From contig NZ_JBFBIK010000012.1 in NCBI RefSeq assembly GCF_040685555.1, forward strand, positions 1 to 64,000: a DNA stretch of 64,000 nt. Reading direction: 5' to 3'. Origin of the DNA: Sphaerisporangium sp040685555 (GTDB taxonomy: Bacteria > Actinomycetota > Actinomycetes > Streptosporangiales > Streptosporangiaceae). This document shows positions 45,470 to 54,336 of this stretch, piece after piece. Position 1 is the stretch's first letter; each line of letters opens with the position of its first letter. Under the pieces are notes generated by a model. It saw nothing but the letters and a program-made list of their open reading frames with translations, was not told where the DNA came from and did no database searches. A program made the translations under genes and the position numbers.

Positions 45470-46330
45470 CGTCGACGGCTCGACGTGCCCGGCCTGCTGG
45501 CCTCGTCGCTCGCGCTCTTCGCCCTGACGTACGCGCTCATCGAGGGAGACGAGCGCGGCTGGACCTCCGGGATCATTCTCGGTTCCTTCGCCGTGGCCGC
45601 GGCGGCGGGCGCGCTGTTCGTGGTGGTCGAGACACGCGCCAAGGAGCCGATGATCGACCTGTCGCTGTTCCGCGAGCGGGTCTTCAGCGGCGGCATGGTC
45701 TCCATGGGCCTGTGGGCGTTCGGGATCTTCGGCATCTACTTCTTCACCGCGCTGTGGCTGCAGAACGTCCTCGGCTTCACCCCCACGCAGGCGGGGGCGG
45801 CGTTCGTCCCCATGGCCCTGCTGATGGCCGGGCTCGCCACCGTCGCCCCGAGGATCGCGAGCCGCTTCGGCACCGCGGCGACCGTCGCCGTGGGTCTCGG
45901 GCTGATGGCGGTGGCTGTCGTCGGCATCTCCTTCATCGGCGAGCACGGCACCTACGCCCAGCTCTTCCCCTGGCTGATGCTGTACGGCTTCGGGGCGGGA
46001 CTGCTGGTCCCGCTCACCAACGCCATCCTCGGAGCACTTCCGGCGGGCCGCGGGGGCGTCGCGTCGGGAGTGCTCAACGTCTTCCGCGAGGTGTTCGGCC
46101 TGCTCGGCGTCACGGTGCTGGGCGCCATCCTGAGCGCCCGTCAGAGCGCCGCCATGGAGTCCGGCGCGGGCCCGCTCACGGCGTTCCTGGACGGCTACCA
46201 GCTCGCCCTGATCGTCGCGGGCGTCATCGTGGCCATCGGCATCCCCGTCAGCCTCGTCTCGCTCCGCACCCTCCGCGCGGCAGCGCCCGCCCCCATGGAG
46301 ACCCCCAGAGTCCCCGAGCCCGTCGCATAA
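45470..46330 (+). pseudogene. 5'-truncated DHA2 transporter
   Basis: The frame encodes only the second half of a DHA2 transporter (from RRRLDVPGLLASSLALFALT, normally around segment 7, to the end at VPEPVA and TAA). Motif-A half and about 200 residues are missing. It begins 80 bases after the intact transporter. The retained part has no frameshift or stop, so the truncation is recent or it is expressed as a half-molecule; no ribosome site is visible. It is not a copy of the neighbour, as the sequences differ clearly. Confidence 0.75.
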
Positions 46331-46424
46331 ATCCCTTCTGAAACAGTCGTAACGAACGTCGTTATTGCATCGTTATGGGATGAGTCTGCACTTATCGCGC
46401 TGTTCAGCTGTCTCACATATGGAA

Positions 46425-46448
46425 CGCGCCGGGGCAAAACCCGGCGCG
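46425..46448 (+). promoter_or_regulatory. Hairpin in the L,D-transpeptidase leader
   Basis: CGCGCCGGG at 46425-46433 and CCCGGCGCG at 46440-46448 form a perfect 9-bp stem with loop GCAAAA, 14 bases before the AGGAG ribosome site. It could end transcription from the transporter relic or act as a leader structure. Confidence 0.5.
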
Positions 46449-46472
46449 AAGCGCGTATATCAGGAGTAGACC

Positions 46473-47528
46473 GTGGACCCCCTCAAGCGGACGGCCGGCA
46501 TTTCCCTGGCCTTCCTCGCCCTCGCCGCCATGACCGCCTGCTCGTCCAGCCCCGGCCGGGCGACGGACGCCTTACCGCCGGCCTCGCCCCAGGCGCGCGG
46601 CACGGCGGAGGCCTCCCCGCCGGCCGGGAGCACGGTGAATGCCTCCTCCTCGCAGGCCAGGGCCGCCGGCGCGGGCGAGACGGTCGTCCGCGCCAAGGCG
46701 AAGGCACCGCTCCGCATCGTCGACATCACCCCGATGGGCGAGAAGAGCGAGACGATCGGCGTCGGCTCGCCGATCATCGTCACCTTCGACAGGGCGGTTC
46801 CCAGCCGGGCGGCGGCCGAGGCCGTGCTCCAGGTCCAGGCCGAGAAGCCCGTCGACGGCGCCTGGCGCTGGGTCTCCGAGCGGAAGGTCGTCTATCGCAC
46901 CAAGACCTACTGGCAACCGCACCAGAAGGTCACCTTCACCGCGCGGCTCGGCGACATCCCCGGCAACGAGGGGGCCAAGAACCTCAGCCGCCGCTTCGCG
47001 ATCGGCGCGTCCAACATCGCCCTGGTCGACACCAGGAAGCACGTGATGAAGGTCCGCCGCGACGGCAGGCTCGTCAAGTCGATCCCGATCAGCGCGGGCC
47101 GCGGCGGCATGGTCAGGAACGGCGTGGACGTCTACCTCACCACCAGCGGCGTCCATCTCGCCATGGGCAAGAAGCCGGTGGAGACCATGACCTCGGGGTG
47201 GCTGGGGATCACCGACCCCAAGGACCCGCTGTACTACAAGCTGGAGATCCCCTGGGCGGTGCGCATCTCCGACAGCGGCGAGTACGTCCACCAGAGCGCG
47301 GGCGACTACCAGTTCCTCGGCAAGTCCAACCAGAGCCACGGCTGCGTGCGGGCCACCCCCGCCGGCGCCAAGTGGTTCTACGGCATCGCCCAGCGCGGCG
47401 ACGTCGTCCAGGTCACCGGCACCAAACGAAAGCTCGACTGGCGCAACGGCTGGAGCTTCTGGCAGCTCAACTGGACCCAGTGGAAGCAGGGCAGCGCCCT
47501 CCCCACCACACCTCCCACCCAGGACTGA
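46473..47528 (+). CDS. L,D-transpeptidase lipoprotein
   Basis: Cell-wall enzyme making 3-3 crosslinks between meso-diaminopimelate residues. 351 residues. Lipoprotein signal MDPLKRTAGISLAFLALAAM followed by TACSS (lipidated Cys23), a Ser/Ala-rich linker, an Ig-like domain (about 78-178, IVTFDRAVPSRAAAEAVLQV) and the YkuD catalytic domain (about 182-310) with catalytic Cys291 in SNQSHGCVRATP and an upstream His in EYVHQS. A C-terminal Trp-rich tail follows. GTG start with AGGAG upstream. Five LDT paralogues are usual in actinobacteria. Confidence 0.93.
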   Translation: MDPLKRTAGISLAFLALAAMTACSSSPGRATDALPPASPQARGTAEASPPAGSTVNASSSQARAAGAGETVVRAKAKAPLRIVDITPMGEKSETIGVGSPIIVTFDRAVPSRAAAEAVLQVQAEKPVDGAWRWVSERKVVYRTKTYWQPHQKVTFTARLGDIPGNEGAKNLSRRFAIGASNIALVDTRKHVMKVRRDGRLVKSIPISAGRGGMVRNGVDVYLTTSGVHLAMGKKPVETMTSGWLGITDPKDPLYYKLEIPWAVRISDSGEYVHQSAGDYQFLGKSNQSHGCVRATPAGAKWFYGIAQRGDVVQVTGTKRKLDWRNGWSFWQLNWTQWKQGSALPTTPPTQD

Positions 47529-47674
47529 CCCACGGGATGTCACCGCGCTGGCCCTCCATACGGGTGGCAGGCCAGAGCCAGTAGAGCTGCGCAAAGACCG
47601 AATGTAGCGGCAGATCTTTGCGATGATGGCTTGGTAATGGATCCGCCCGTAGGCGTCGGGGGAGGTGCGGCCAA

Positions 47675-48526
47675 GTGTCTTACGGTCCGAAGCTTGCCGC
47701 GGCGCTGTCAGGTGCCACGCTTCGCCAACTCGCCCACTGGCGCCTGGCGAGTTCGCGGCGCGGAGCCGTACTGGTACCGGAGATCTCCGATGTGCGTCCC
47801 GTCCTGTACTCGTTTCGAGATGTGGTGGCACTGCGGACCTGTGTCAAGTTGCGCAACGACACCTCCTTGCAGAAGATCAGGCGTGCACTGGACACGTTGC
47901 GCGACGACCTACAGGAACGCGATCACCTGTCCGCGTACAGGCTGGTCACCGACGGCGGCACTATCTACCTGATGGCGCCCGACCAGGCGGTCGATCTCGT
48001 GCGGAGCAAGGCGAACCTCGTCATCCACGAGATGGTCGACGTACTCCGGCCTTTCTACCGCGATGGCAGGCACATACCTGATCTACTGCGACCCCGTGAG
48101 CATGTGACGGTCGATCCGGCGGTCCGGGGTGGAGTGCCGGTGATCGAGGGCACGCGGATTCCCTATGACGAGGTCGCCGCATTGCTGCGCGACGGCGTCC
48201 CCGCCGAGCGGATCTCGGACTACTACCCGAGCGTCTCAGCGCCCGCCGCACGCGACGCCGCCGACTTCGCTGCCTACGTCAACAGTTACGAGCCGTCCAG
48301 GGAGCCGCGTGAAGCTAAGGTCTTGGTCCCCGAGGCCGACGAGCCAGAGGAAACCCCCGCCACCGGAAGCCCCGATACGGCCGAGGCCGCATCGGGAGCG
48401 GCGAGTACGGCGGCGAAAGCCAGCACGGCAAGGACAGAGAATCGTTTTTTCATGCCGAGAAGCTACTGGTCCCCACTTGTACATTTCTGCGATCTCACTT
48501 GCAGTACCGCGTCACCGACGGAATGA
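47675..48526 (+). CDS. DUF433-domain protein with MerR-like N-terminus
   Basis: 283 residues. N-terminal winged-helix (about 1-75) with GATLRQLAHWR and YSFRDVVALRTCVKLR, and a DUF433 domain (about 140-200) with VTVDPAVRGGVPVIEGTRIPYDEVAALLRDGV. The DUF433 family is the antitoxin-like partner of PIN-type (DUF5615) toxins, which normally start within a few bases of its stop. None is present here. The last 75 residues are low-complexity Ala/Glu/Thr and unlike the family, which may reflect loss of the native 3' end. GTG start with GGAGGTG upstream. Confidence 0.75.
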   Translation: MSYGPKLAAALSGATLRQLAHWRLASSRRGAVLVPEISDVRPVLYSFRDVVALRTCVKLRNDTSLQKIRRALDTLRDDLQERDHLSAYRLVTDGGTIYLMAPDQAVDLVRSKANLVIHEMVDVLRPFYRDGRHIPDLLRPREHVTVDPAVRGGVPVIEGTRIPYDEVAALLRDGVPAERISDYYPSVSAPAARDAADFAAYVNSYEPSREPREAKVLVPEADEPEETPATGSPDTAEAASGAASTAAKASTARTENRFFMPRSYWSPLVHFCDLTCSTASPTE

Positions 48527-48652
48527 CCGGCCGCATACCCCCGTGACAGCCACAGAAGGCGAAATGGGACATGGCCGCGCGGGCCTGACCCAGGTTCACA
48601 CCTCACCAACCCAGTCGGCCACCAGCACGTCACCGCCTGCGTGAAGACACTG

Positions 48653-49006
48653 TCAGCTGGGCTGCCACAGCTCGACCCGATTGCCCTCAGGATCGGTGAC
48701 CCAGCCGAACCGACCGACACCCTCCATGTCCTGAGTCTCCTTGGCCACGTCCGCTCCCTTGGCGCGCAATTGCGCGAGCATCGCATCCAGGTCGCGAACT
48801 CGGAAGTTGAGCATCGTCTGCTGGGCGCGGGAGCCGAAGTACTCGGTCTCGGACTCGAAAGTCGCGAACACTGTCACCCCGGCTTCCTGACGCCACAGGC
48901 CGTTCTCATCGGCGTCCAGGCCCAGGCAATCGCGATACCACGCACCCAGGGCCACAGGGTCGGCGGCCCGCATGAAATATCCACCAATTCCAAGCACACG
49001 TTCCAT
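48653..49006 (-). CDS. VOC-family glyoxalase-like protein
   Basis: 117 residues with two beta-alpha-beta-beta-beta units: VLGIGGYFMRAADPVALGAWYRDCLGL and LNFRVRDLDAMLAQLRAKG, ending FGWVTDPEGNRVELWQP with the metal Glu. Similar to the Glyoxalase/bleomycin-resistance superfamily; the function is unknown. ATG 49006 is chosen from the domain start. No ribosome site is obvious. Convergent with the DUF433 gene. Confidence 0.85.
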   Translation of the reverse strand: MERVLGIGGYFMRAADPVALGAWYRDCLGLDADENGLWRQEAGVTVFATFESETEYFGSRAQQTMLNFRVRDLDAMLAQLRAKGADVAKETQDMEGVGRFGWVTDPEGNRVELWQPS

Positions 49007-49070
49007 GTCGCTATCTTGCCAGGACCGCAATCGCCCGCTTCACACCCCGTCTCAATCGCGGGGGAACTCG

Positions 49071-49511
49071 TTAAGAGTTCGGAATGGGTGTGCTCGGCGT
49101 CTGTATAAGGCGGCCGAACCACACCGTCTTGCCTGACCCTGGTCCGGGATCGACACCCCAACGATCGGTGAGAGCCGCGACGATCTGGAGACCCCGGCCG
49201 TGCTCGTCGTCTTCGGGGCATCCTGGCCCATCGCCATTCGGCCAGATATCGCCATGGTCGGTGACCGCGCCGGTGAGGACGTTCCCGTTGAGGCGAAGTG
49301 TCAGGGTGATCGGTGGCCGTGCGTGCAGGACGGCGTTGGTGAGAAGTTCGGTGACGACCAGCGTCACGTCGTCGACGAGATCGTACGCACCCCACTGGAT
49401 TAGGGCTTCCTGGACGACTCGGCGGGCTTTGCCGATGCTCTCTGGGCCTCCGGGCAGGTCCCAGCAGCCTTCACGTGGCTGATCGAAGAACTCGGTGGTG
49501 CGGATGGTCAT
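49071..49511 (-). CDS. Anti-sigma-like HATPase (second module)
   Basis: 146 residues with the RsbW-like ATPase fold: TLVVTELLTNAVLHARPP (N-box), AVTDHGDIWP, EHGRGLQIVAALTDRWGV and GSGKTVWFGRL. The ATG at 49511 follows GGAG. It is divergent from the second XRE/DUF5753 gene across 160 bases, the same gene company as the HATPase at 31957-32430. Confidence 0.85.
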   Translation of the reverse strand: MTIRTTEFFDQPREGCWDLPGGPESIGKARRVVQEALIQWGAYDLVDDVTLVVTELLTNAVLHARPPITLTLRLNGNVLTGAVTDHGDIWPNGDGPGCPEDDEHGRGLQIVAALTDRWGVDPGPGSGKTVWFGRLIQTPSTPIPNS

Positions 49512-49576
49512 GGGGGACTCCGCTAACAGAGGGTGAGTGAACCGATACATTCGGTATCATGCACTGCGCAGCCAAG

Positions 49577-49605
49577 AACGTGCAACGTACACATCGAAAC
49601 GTGCA
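49577..49605. promoter_or_regulatory. Direct repeat AACGTGCA spaced 21 bp
   Basis: AACGTGCA at 49577-49584 and again at 49598-49605, two helical turns apart, in the region between the divergent HATPase and XRE genes. An overlapping dyad ACCGATAC/GGTATC lies just to the left near 49541-49557. Candidate binding sites for the XRE regulator. Confidence 0.4.
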
Positions 49606-49671
49606 CTACTTGTCCAGACTTGGGCTAGCGGGTCTACGATCGGCAACGCATGCACGGAAGGGGATCAGACC

Positions 49672-50511
49672 ATGGCTGACAGTCACCACAGCCCGACCGT
49701 GAGGCTGCGCCGTTTGGGTCATGAGCTACGCAAACTGCGTGAAGCTACCGGCAAGACCATCTACGAGGCCGCCGCGGAGCTCGAATGGTCGAGCGCCAAG
49801 ATCTCCCGGCTCGAGAACGGCCTCACGAAGCGCCCTGATGTTCACCATGTCCGAGCGTTGTGCGCGCTGTACGGCGTCACAGATGCGGCATTGGTCGAAG
49901 CCATGGTGACGCTGGCCCGCGACGCGCGTAAACGGGGCTGGTGGAGCGCGTACAAAGATGTTCTGACCGGCTCCTACGTAGGACTCGAAGCCGAAGCCAC
50001 CTCAATCCGCACCTTCCAGCTCGGCCTCATCCCCGGCTTGCTCCAAACGGCCGAGTACACGGCGGAGATCACTCGAGCGGCCATGATCAGAGACCCTCGG
50101 GAGATCGAGAGGCGCGTGGAAGCCCGCTTGGAACGTCAGCAGATTCTCGTCCGCAGCGATCCACCTCAGCTTTGGGCGATCATCGACGAAGCGGCGCTCC
50201 TTCGTCTCACCCCCGGAGTGCGAGAGGGGCAGCTCCGCAAATTGATCGACACCAGCCCCTTGGAACATGTCAAGCTCCAAGTACTGCCGATGTCGGCGGG
50301 GCCGCATGCGGGCTTGAAAGGGCACTTCGTGATCCTGGATTTCCCCGATCCCACCGATCGGAGCATGGTGTATCTGGAGACGGCGACCGACGGCCTCTAT
50401 TTGGAGGAGACGCAGCAACTCAACCGCTATACGCTCGTTTTTCAACACCTATGCGCATCCGCGCTCAGCATCGACGCGTCGCTCGCGTACCTGTCCACCC
50501 TGCTCGACTAG
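49672..50511 (+). CDS. XRE regulator with DUF5753 domain (second copy)
   Basis: 279 residues. N-terminal helix-turn-helix (about 12-68) with KTIYEAAAELEWSSAKISRLENG, then DUF5753 (about 95-270) with RTFQLGLIPGLLQTAEYTAE, QLWAIIDEAALLR and VFQHLCASALS. ATG 49672 follows GGAAGGGG; the frame is open upstream but without homology. It is about the same length and architecture as the protein at 30576-31433. The DUF397 gene follows after 13 bases. Confidence 0.9.
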   Translation: MADSHHSPTVRLRRLGHELRKLREATGKTIYEAAAELEWSSAKISRLENGLTKRPDVHHVRALCALYGVTDAALVEAMVTLARDARKRGWWSAYKDVLTGSYVGLEAEATSIRTFQLGLIPGLLQTAEYTAEITRAAMIRDPREIERRVEARLERQQILVRSDPPQLWAIIDEAALLRLTPGVREGQLRKLIDTSPLEHVKLQVLPMSAGPHAGLKGHFVILDFPDPTDRSMVYLETATDGLYLEETQQLNRYTLVFQHLCASALSIDASLAYLSTLLD

Positions 50512-50524
50512 CTGTGAGGCGACA

Positions 50525-50725
50525 ATGGACCTGTCCCGTGCCGAATGGCGCAAGAGCACGCACAGTAGCGGCGATGGCAACGACTGCGTCGAGGTCGCGA
50601 CCAGCCTGTCCAACGTCATCGCTGTCCGGGACTCCAAGAATCCTGACGGGCCGAAGCTGATTTTCACACAACCGGAGTGGCACGCCTTCATCGCCGGCGT
50701 CAAAGGATGCGACCTCGACCTGTAG
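50525..50725 (+). CDS. DUF397 protein (second copy)
   Basis: 66 residues with the family pattern: MDLSRAEWRKSTHSSGDGND, CVEVAT, AVRDSKNPDGPKL and PEWHAFIAGVKGCDLDL. Directly downstream of the XRE gene with GAGGCGAC before the ATG, so cotranscribed with it. Partner of the regulator by analogy with other actinobacterial XRE/DUF397 pairs. Confidence 0.9.
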   Translation: MDLSRAEWRKSTHSSGDGNDCVEVATSLSNVIAVRDSKNPDGPKLIFTQPEWHAFIAGVKGCDLDL

Positions 50726-50826
50726 GCAGGTTGGAGGGCGCCGGGGCGAAGCCCCCCGGGAAATAGTGCCCGAGCCGGAGCGCGCCCAGCGCGCGGAGGC
50801 GAGGCCCATGCCCAGAGCCGGCCAGA

Positions 50827-50852
50827 ATCCACGGCCCTGGGAGGCCGTGGAT
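50827..50852. terminator. Terminator after the second DUF397 gene
   Basis: ATCCACGGCC at 50827-50836 and GGCCGTGGAT at 50843-50852: perfect 10-bp stem, 6-base loop. Between the DUF397 gene (plus) and the phoX relic (minus), so it serves both directions. Confidence 0.7.
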
Positions 50853-50872
50853 CCGGTTGGGAGGCGTTCGGG

Positions 50873-51511
50873 TCAGGAGCCGATTTTCTTGCCTTGGTTG
50901 TGCCAGGCGACGGCTACGGAGGGGCGGGGCTGGCTGGTGCCGCCGTCGGGCCAGTGGCTTGACGGGTTGTCCGGCGTGGCGCCGGTGATCTCGCCGGGGG
51001 CTGGACGGCGACGAAGACGCTGAGCTGGTCCTCGCTGACGAGGGGCCCGCAGGTCTCCGCGCCGTAGGGCACTGTCAGGAACTGCCGCACGTGGCCGCGC
51101 TCGGGCCCTGCCAGCGGCATCGCGAACAGGCCGTCGTTCTTGCCCAGCGCGTTCCCGTCCGTGGCGATCCACAGGTTGCCCTCGGCGTCGAAGGTGATCC
51201 GGCGGTTGTACCGGCGGCGCCCGCGCGTCACGAGCTTCCACTGCCCGGTACGCCCGGCACGCTCGATCTCGACGACGGAGCCTCCGTGCGCCGCAAGGCC
51301 GATCTTGATCTGCTCCAGCGGGGCGCTGTCACCGCTGGTCCAGCCGCGGAACATGAGGTTCTCGTCGGTGTACTCGTGGTTCACCCACAGCAGCCCGCGG
51401 TCGGACCCCAGCGGGAAGAAGGTCACGTAATCGCAGTTGTAGCCGAACTGCTTGGCCTGCGCCTCCGCCGTCTGGTGAGTGTCCTGCGGGGCGACCGGTT
51501 CGCCACAGGTC
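50873..51511 (-). pseudogene. Decayed phoX-type phosphatase gene
   Basis: Remnant of a PhoX/DUF839 alkaline phosphatase (normally about 650-700 residues, exported). The upper part encodes QTAEAQAKQFGYNCDYVTFF, WVNHEYTDENLMF and AAHGGSVVEIER from the N-terminal third. It then jumps to FDAEGNLWIATDG and GPERGHVRQFLTVPYGAE from the C-terminal third, so an internal block of roughly 350 residues is deleted. Near 51000 the frame shifts, and the end (WPDGGTSQPRPSVAVAWHN) continues in another frame to the stop at 50873. No start is left. Confidence 0.8.
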
Positions 51512-51633
51512 CTCCAAGGTGGTGCGAGAAGTGCCGTAGCCGGGACCGTATGGGCGCGATGACAACACCAGGTGAACCACGGCTGCCGGGCAGATGAACG
51601 GTGCCACCGAGGGGCAGCGGGCAGGATGGACAT

Positions 51634-52080
51634 GTGTCCACTCGCAAGCTTGATGTCGAAAAGGTACGTGCCGCACTGGATTCCCAGCTCGCGGAGTTGG
51701 GCGAGCATCCCTACGACGGCCCGGCGCCGCAGGCTCCCGACGCCGCCGTCCAGGTGGTGCTGCGCCTCTACGAGGGAGGAATCCGCCCCGAGCGTGACCT
51801 CGCGCGCTTCGCCGTCCGCTATCTGCTCGACCGGCTGGCCACGAGCGCTCCCGGCCGTACGGTCGAGGTGCGCGTGCCGCCGTACGCCGCGGTGCAGTGC
51901 GTGGCGGGTCCCCGGCACACCCGCGGCACCCCGCCCAACGTCGTCGAGACCGATCCGCGCACCTGGCTGGAGCTTGCCACCGGCCGTGTCACCTGGGAAG
52001 ACGCGATGGAGGCCGGGAAGATCAGCGCCAGCGGCGCCCGCGCGGACCTCTCCGAGCACCTCCCCCTGGGCACCGCCTGA
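51634..52080 (+). CDS. SCP2-like (sterol carrier) family protein
   Basis: 148 residues. N-terminal helices (RKLDVEKVRAALDSQLAEL), then a stretch with VRVPPYAAVQCVAGPRHTRG and NVVETDPRTWLELATGRVTW, ending with DLSEHLPLGTA. This matches actinobacterial proteins annotated as sterol carrier family/MDMPI C-terminal-like, which bind hydrophobic ligands; the real function is unknown. The GTG start follows AGGATGGA. It lies shortly upstream of purF in many actinomycetes, which agrees with the position here. Confidence 0.75.
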   Translation: MSTRKLDVEKVRAALDSQLAELGEHPYDGPAPQAPDAAVQVVLRLYEGGIRPERDLARFAVRYLLDRLATSAPGRTVEVRVPPYAAVQCVAGPRHTRGTPPNVVETDPRTWLELATGRVTWEDAMEAGKISASGARADLSEHLPLGTA

Positions 52081-52085
52081 CCAGA

Positions 52086-52646
52086 TCATGGGGAAGGCGT
52101 CTGGACGTTCACTCCGAGCTTCCGCTCCACGCACTGCTGCGCCTCACCCTGCGTGGGCAGGCTGAAGCACTCCTGGAAGTTGTTCACGAACCACACGAAA
52201 CCGATGATCGCCAGGAGCAGCGTGAGCACGCTGAGCACGATGCCGGCGATCGCGCGGCCCTTGTTGGAGTTCTTGACCACGGCGATGATGCCGACGATCA
52301 GGCCGGCGATCGCGGTGAGCACACCGATGCCGCAGATGAGCAGCAGGAACAGGCTGACGATGCCGAGAACCAGGGCCGCCGTGCCGAGCCCGCCCCCCCG
52401 GTGCCCTCCTGCGGGCCACCCGCCCGGCGGTGGCTGCCCGTACGGAGGCGGACCGCCGTAGGGCGGCGTCCCGTACGGAGGCTGCCCGCCCGGTGGCTCC
52501 CCGTACGGGGGCTGCCCGTATGGGGGCTGCCCGCCCGGCGGATATCCGCCCGGAGGCTCACCGTACGGAGGCTGGCTGGACGCGTGACGGCCGCGCGGGT
52601 CGTCACCCCACTGGTGAGGGTTGTTCGGATCGCCAGGTGTCGTCAC
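52086..52646 (-). CDS. Pro/Gly-rich DUF4190 membrane protein
   Basis: 186 residues. The first 85 are Pro/Gly/Tyr-rich repeats (PPYGQPPYGEPPGG type). Then comes a DUF4190-like domain with two membrane segments: GTAALVLGIVSLFLLLICG and AIAGIVLSVLTLLLAIIGF, joined by VKNSNKGRA, and a short extracytoplasmic end with two Cys. GTG start with AAAGAGCGG upstream. Such proteins are common in actinobacteria and of unknown function. Divergent from purF across 200 bases. Confidence 0.75.
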   Translation of the reverse strand: MTTPGDPNNPHQWGDDPRGRHASSQPPYGEPPGGYPPGGQPPYGQPPYGEPPGGQPPYGTPPYGGPPPYGQPPPGGWPAGGHRGGGLGTAALVLGIVSLFLLLICGIGVLTAIAGLIVGIIAVVKNSNKGRAIAGIVLSVLTLLLAIIGFVWFVNNFQECFSLPTQGEAQQCVERKLGVNVQTPSP

Positions 52647-52834
52647 GGTCCGCTCTTTCGACCTGTATGGGCATGCCTGATGCCCCACTCTCCCCCGGAC
52701 CCCCCGGGGAAACCGAGCCGACACGGCAAAAATCTGGGGATCTTTTGCCCCATGACCGTCGGGGACGGCATCGGCCGGAGACGACACCTCTTACCCGATC
52801 GGACCCGGATTACCAGGCAGCGAGACGCCCAACT

Positions 52835-52847
52835 TAGACTGAAGCAC
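52835..52847 (+). promoter_or_regulatory. Leaderless -10 box for purF
   Basis: TAGACT at 52835-52840 followed by seven bases and the GTG start, identical in box and spacing to the ptrB promoter at 244. No Shine-Dalgarno sequence is present. The -35 is not recognisable. Confidence 0.5.
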
Positions 52848-54284
52848 GTGCTAAAGGGCGACGGCAGGCTAGGCCATGACCTTGACCCCCGTGACCGAGC
52901 GCCGCAGGACGCCTGTGGCGTCTTCGGCGTTTGGGCACCAGGGGAGGACGTCTCCAAACTCACCTACTACGGGTTGTACGCGCTGCAGCATCGCGGGCAG
53001 GAGTCCGCGGGCATCGCGGTGAGCGAAGGCAGCAGAATCCTCGTCTACAAGGACATGGGCCTGGTGGCCCAGGTCTTCGACGAATCGGTTCTGGGCACGC
53101 TCCGTGGCCACCTGGCCATCGGGCACTGCCGGTACTCCACGACGGGCTCCAGCGTCTGGGAGAACGCCCAGCCGACCCTCAGCTCCACCGACGGGGGCGG
53201 CCTCGCTCTCGCCCACAACGGCAATCTGATCAACACTCCCGAGCTCGCCGAGCGGCTTCCGGCCGGCTCGATCAGGGCGACGACCGACACCGAGGTGCTG
53301 ACCTCCCTGCTCGCGCAGGATCGCAGCAAGTCCATCGAGGACGCCGCCGCCGACCTGCTCCCGCAGGTCAAGGGCGCCTACTCCCTGGTCTTCATGGACG
53401 AGAAGACTCTGTACGCCGCCCGTGACCCGCAGGGCATCCGCCCGATGGTCCTCGGCCGCCTGGAGCGCGGCTGGGTGGTGGCCTCGGAGACGGCCGCGCT
53501 CGACATCGTCGGTGCCGCGTTCGTCCGCGAGATCGAGCCGGGCGAGCTGCTCACGATCGACGAGCGCGGCGTGCGCTCGCGGCGTTTCGCCCTGGCCGAG
53601 CCCAAGGGCTGCCTGTTCGAGTACGTCTACCTCGCCCGTCCCGACACCACCATCGCGGGACGCGGCGTCCAGGCCACGCGGGTCGAGGTGGGCCGCAGGC
53701 TGGCCCGCGAGCACCCGGTCGAGGCCGACCTGGTGATCCCGACTCCTGAGTCCGGCACGCCCGCGGCCATCGGGTACGCCGAGGAGAGCGGCATCCCCTA
53801 CGGCCAGGGCCTGGTCAAGAACTCCTACGTCGGCCGCACCTTCATCCAGCCGTCGCAGACGATCCGCCAGCTCGGCATCCGGCTCAAGCTGAACCCCCTG
53901 CGGGAGGTCATCGCGGGCAAGCGCCTGGTGGTGGTGGACGACTCGATCGTGCGGGGCAACACGCAGCGGGCGATCGTCAAGATGCTCCGCGAGGCCGGCG
54001 CCGTCGAGGTCCACGTGCGCATCTCCTCGCCGCCGGTGTCCTGGCCGTGCTTCTACGGCATCGACTTCGCCACCAAGGCCGAGCTGATCGCCGGGCACCG
54101 CACCGTGGACGAGATCTGCGACTCCATCGGCGCCGACTCCCTGGGATACATCTCCCTGGAGGGCCTGACCGAGTCGACCACGATCCCCGCCGAGCGGCTC
54201 TGCCGGGCCTGCTTCGACGGCAGCTACCCGATCCCGATCGACAGCGACAACGTCGGCAAGTTCGTCCTGGAGGCCAAGGCGTGA
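52848..54284 (+). CDS. purF: Amidophosphoribosyltransferase PurF
   Basis: First committed enzyme of de novo purine synthesis: PRPP plus glutamine to phosphoribosylamine. 478 residues. A 22-residue propeptide precedes the nucleophile Cys23 in PQDACGVFGVW. The glutaminase domain (23-250) is followed by the phosphoribosyltransferase domain with the PRPP loop VVVDDSIVRGNT. Cys residues for a [4Fe-4S] cluster are present (GCLFEYVY, PCFYGIDF, CRACF), the Bacillus-type form. The GTG start fits the normal actinobacterial KGDGRL N-terminus and a TAGACT box 7 bases upstream. 52 bases before purM. Confidence 0.95.
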   Translation: MLKGDGRLGHDLDPRDRAPQDACGVFGVWAPGEDVSKLTYYGLYALQHRGQESAGIAVSEGSRILVYKDMGLVAQVFDESVLGTLRGHLAIGHCRYSTTGSSVWENAQPTLSSTDGGGLALAHNGNLINTPELAERLPAGSIRATTDTEVLTSLLAQDRSKSIEDAAADLLPQVKGAYSLVFMDEKTLYAARDPQGIRPMVLGRLERGWVVASETAALDIVGAAFVREIEPGELLTIDERGVRSRRFALAEPKGCLFEYVYLARPDTTIAGRGVQATRVEVGRRLAREHPVEADLVIPTPESGTPAAIGYAEESGIPYGQGLVKNSYVGRTFIQPSQTIRQLGIRLKLNPLREVIAGKRLVVVDDSIVRGNTQRAIVKMLREAGAVEVHVRISSPPVSWPCFYGIDFATKAELIAGHRTVDEICDSIGADSLGYISLEGLTESTTIPAERLCRACFDGSYPIPIDSDNVGKFVLEAKA

Positions 54285-54336
54285 CCGGTCGCAGCGAGGT
54301 CGGCGCCCTGGCACAGGGGCCGACGAAGGAGGCTTC

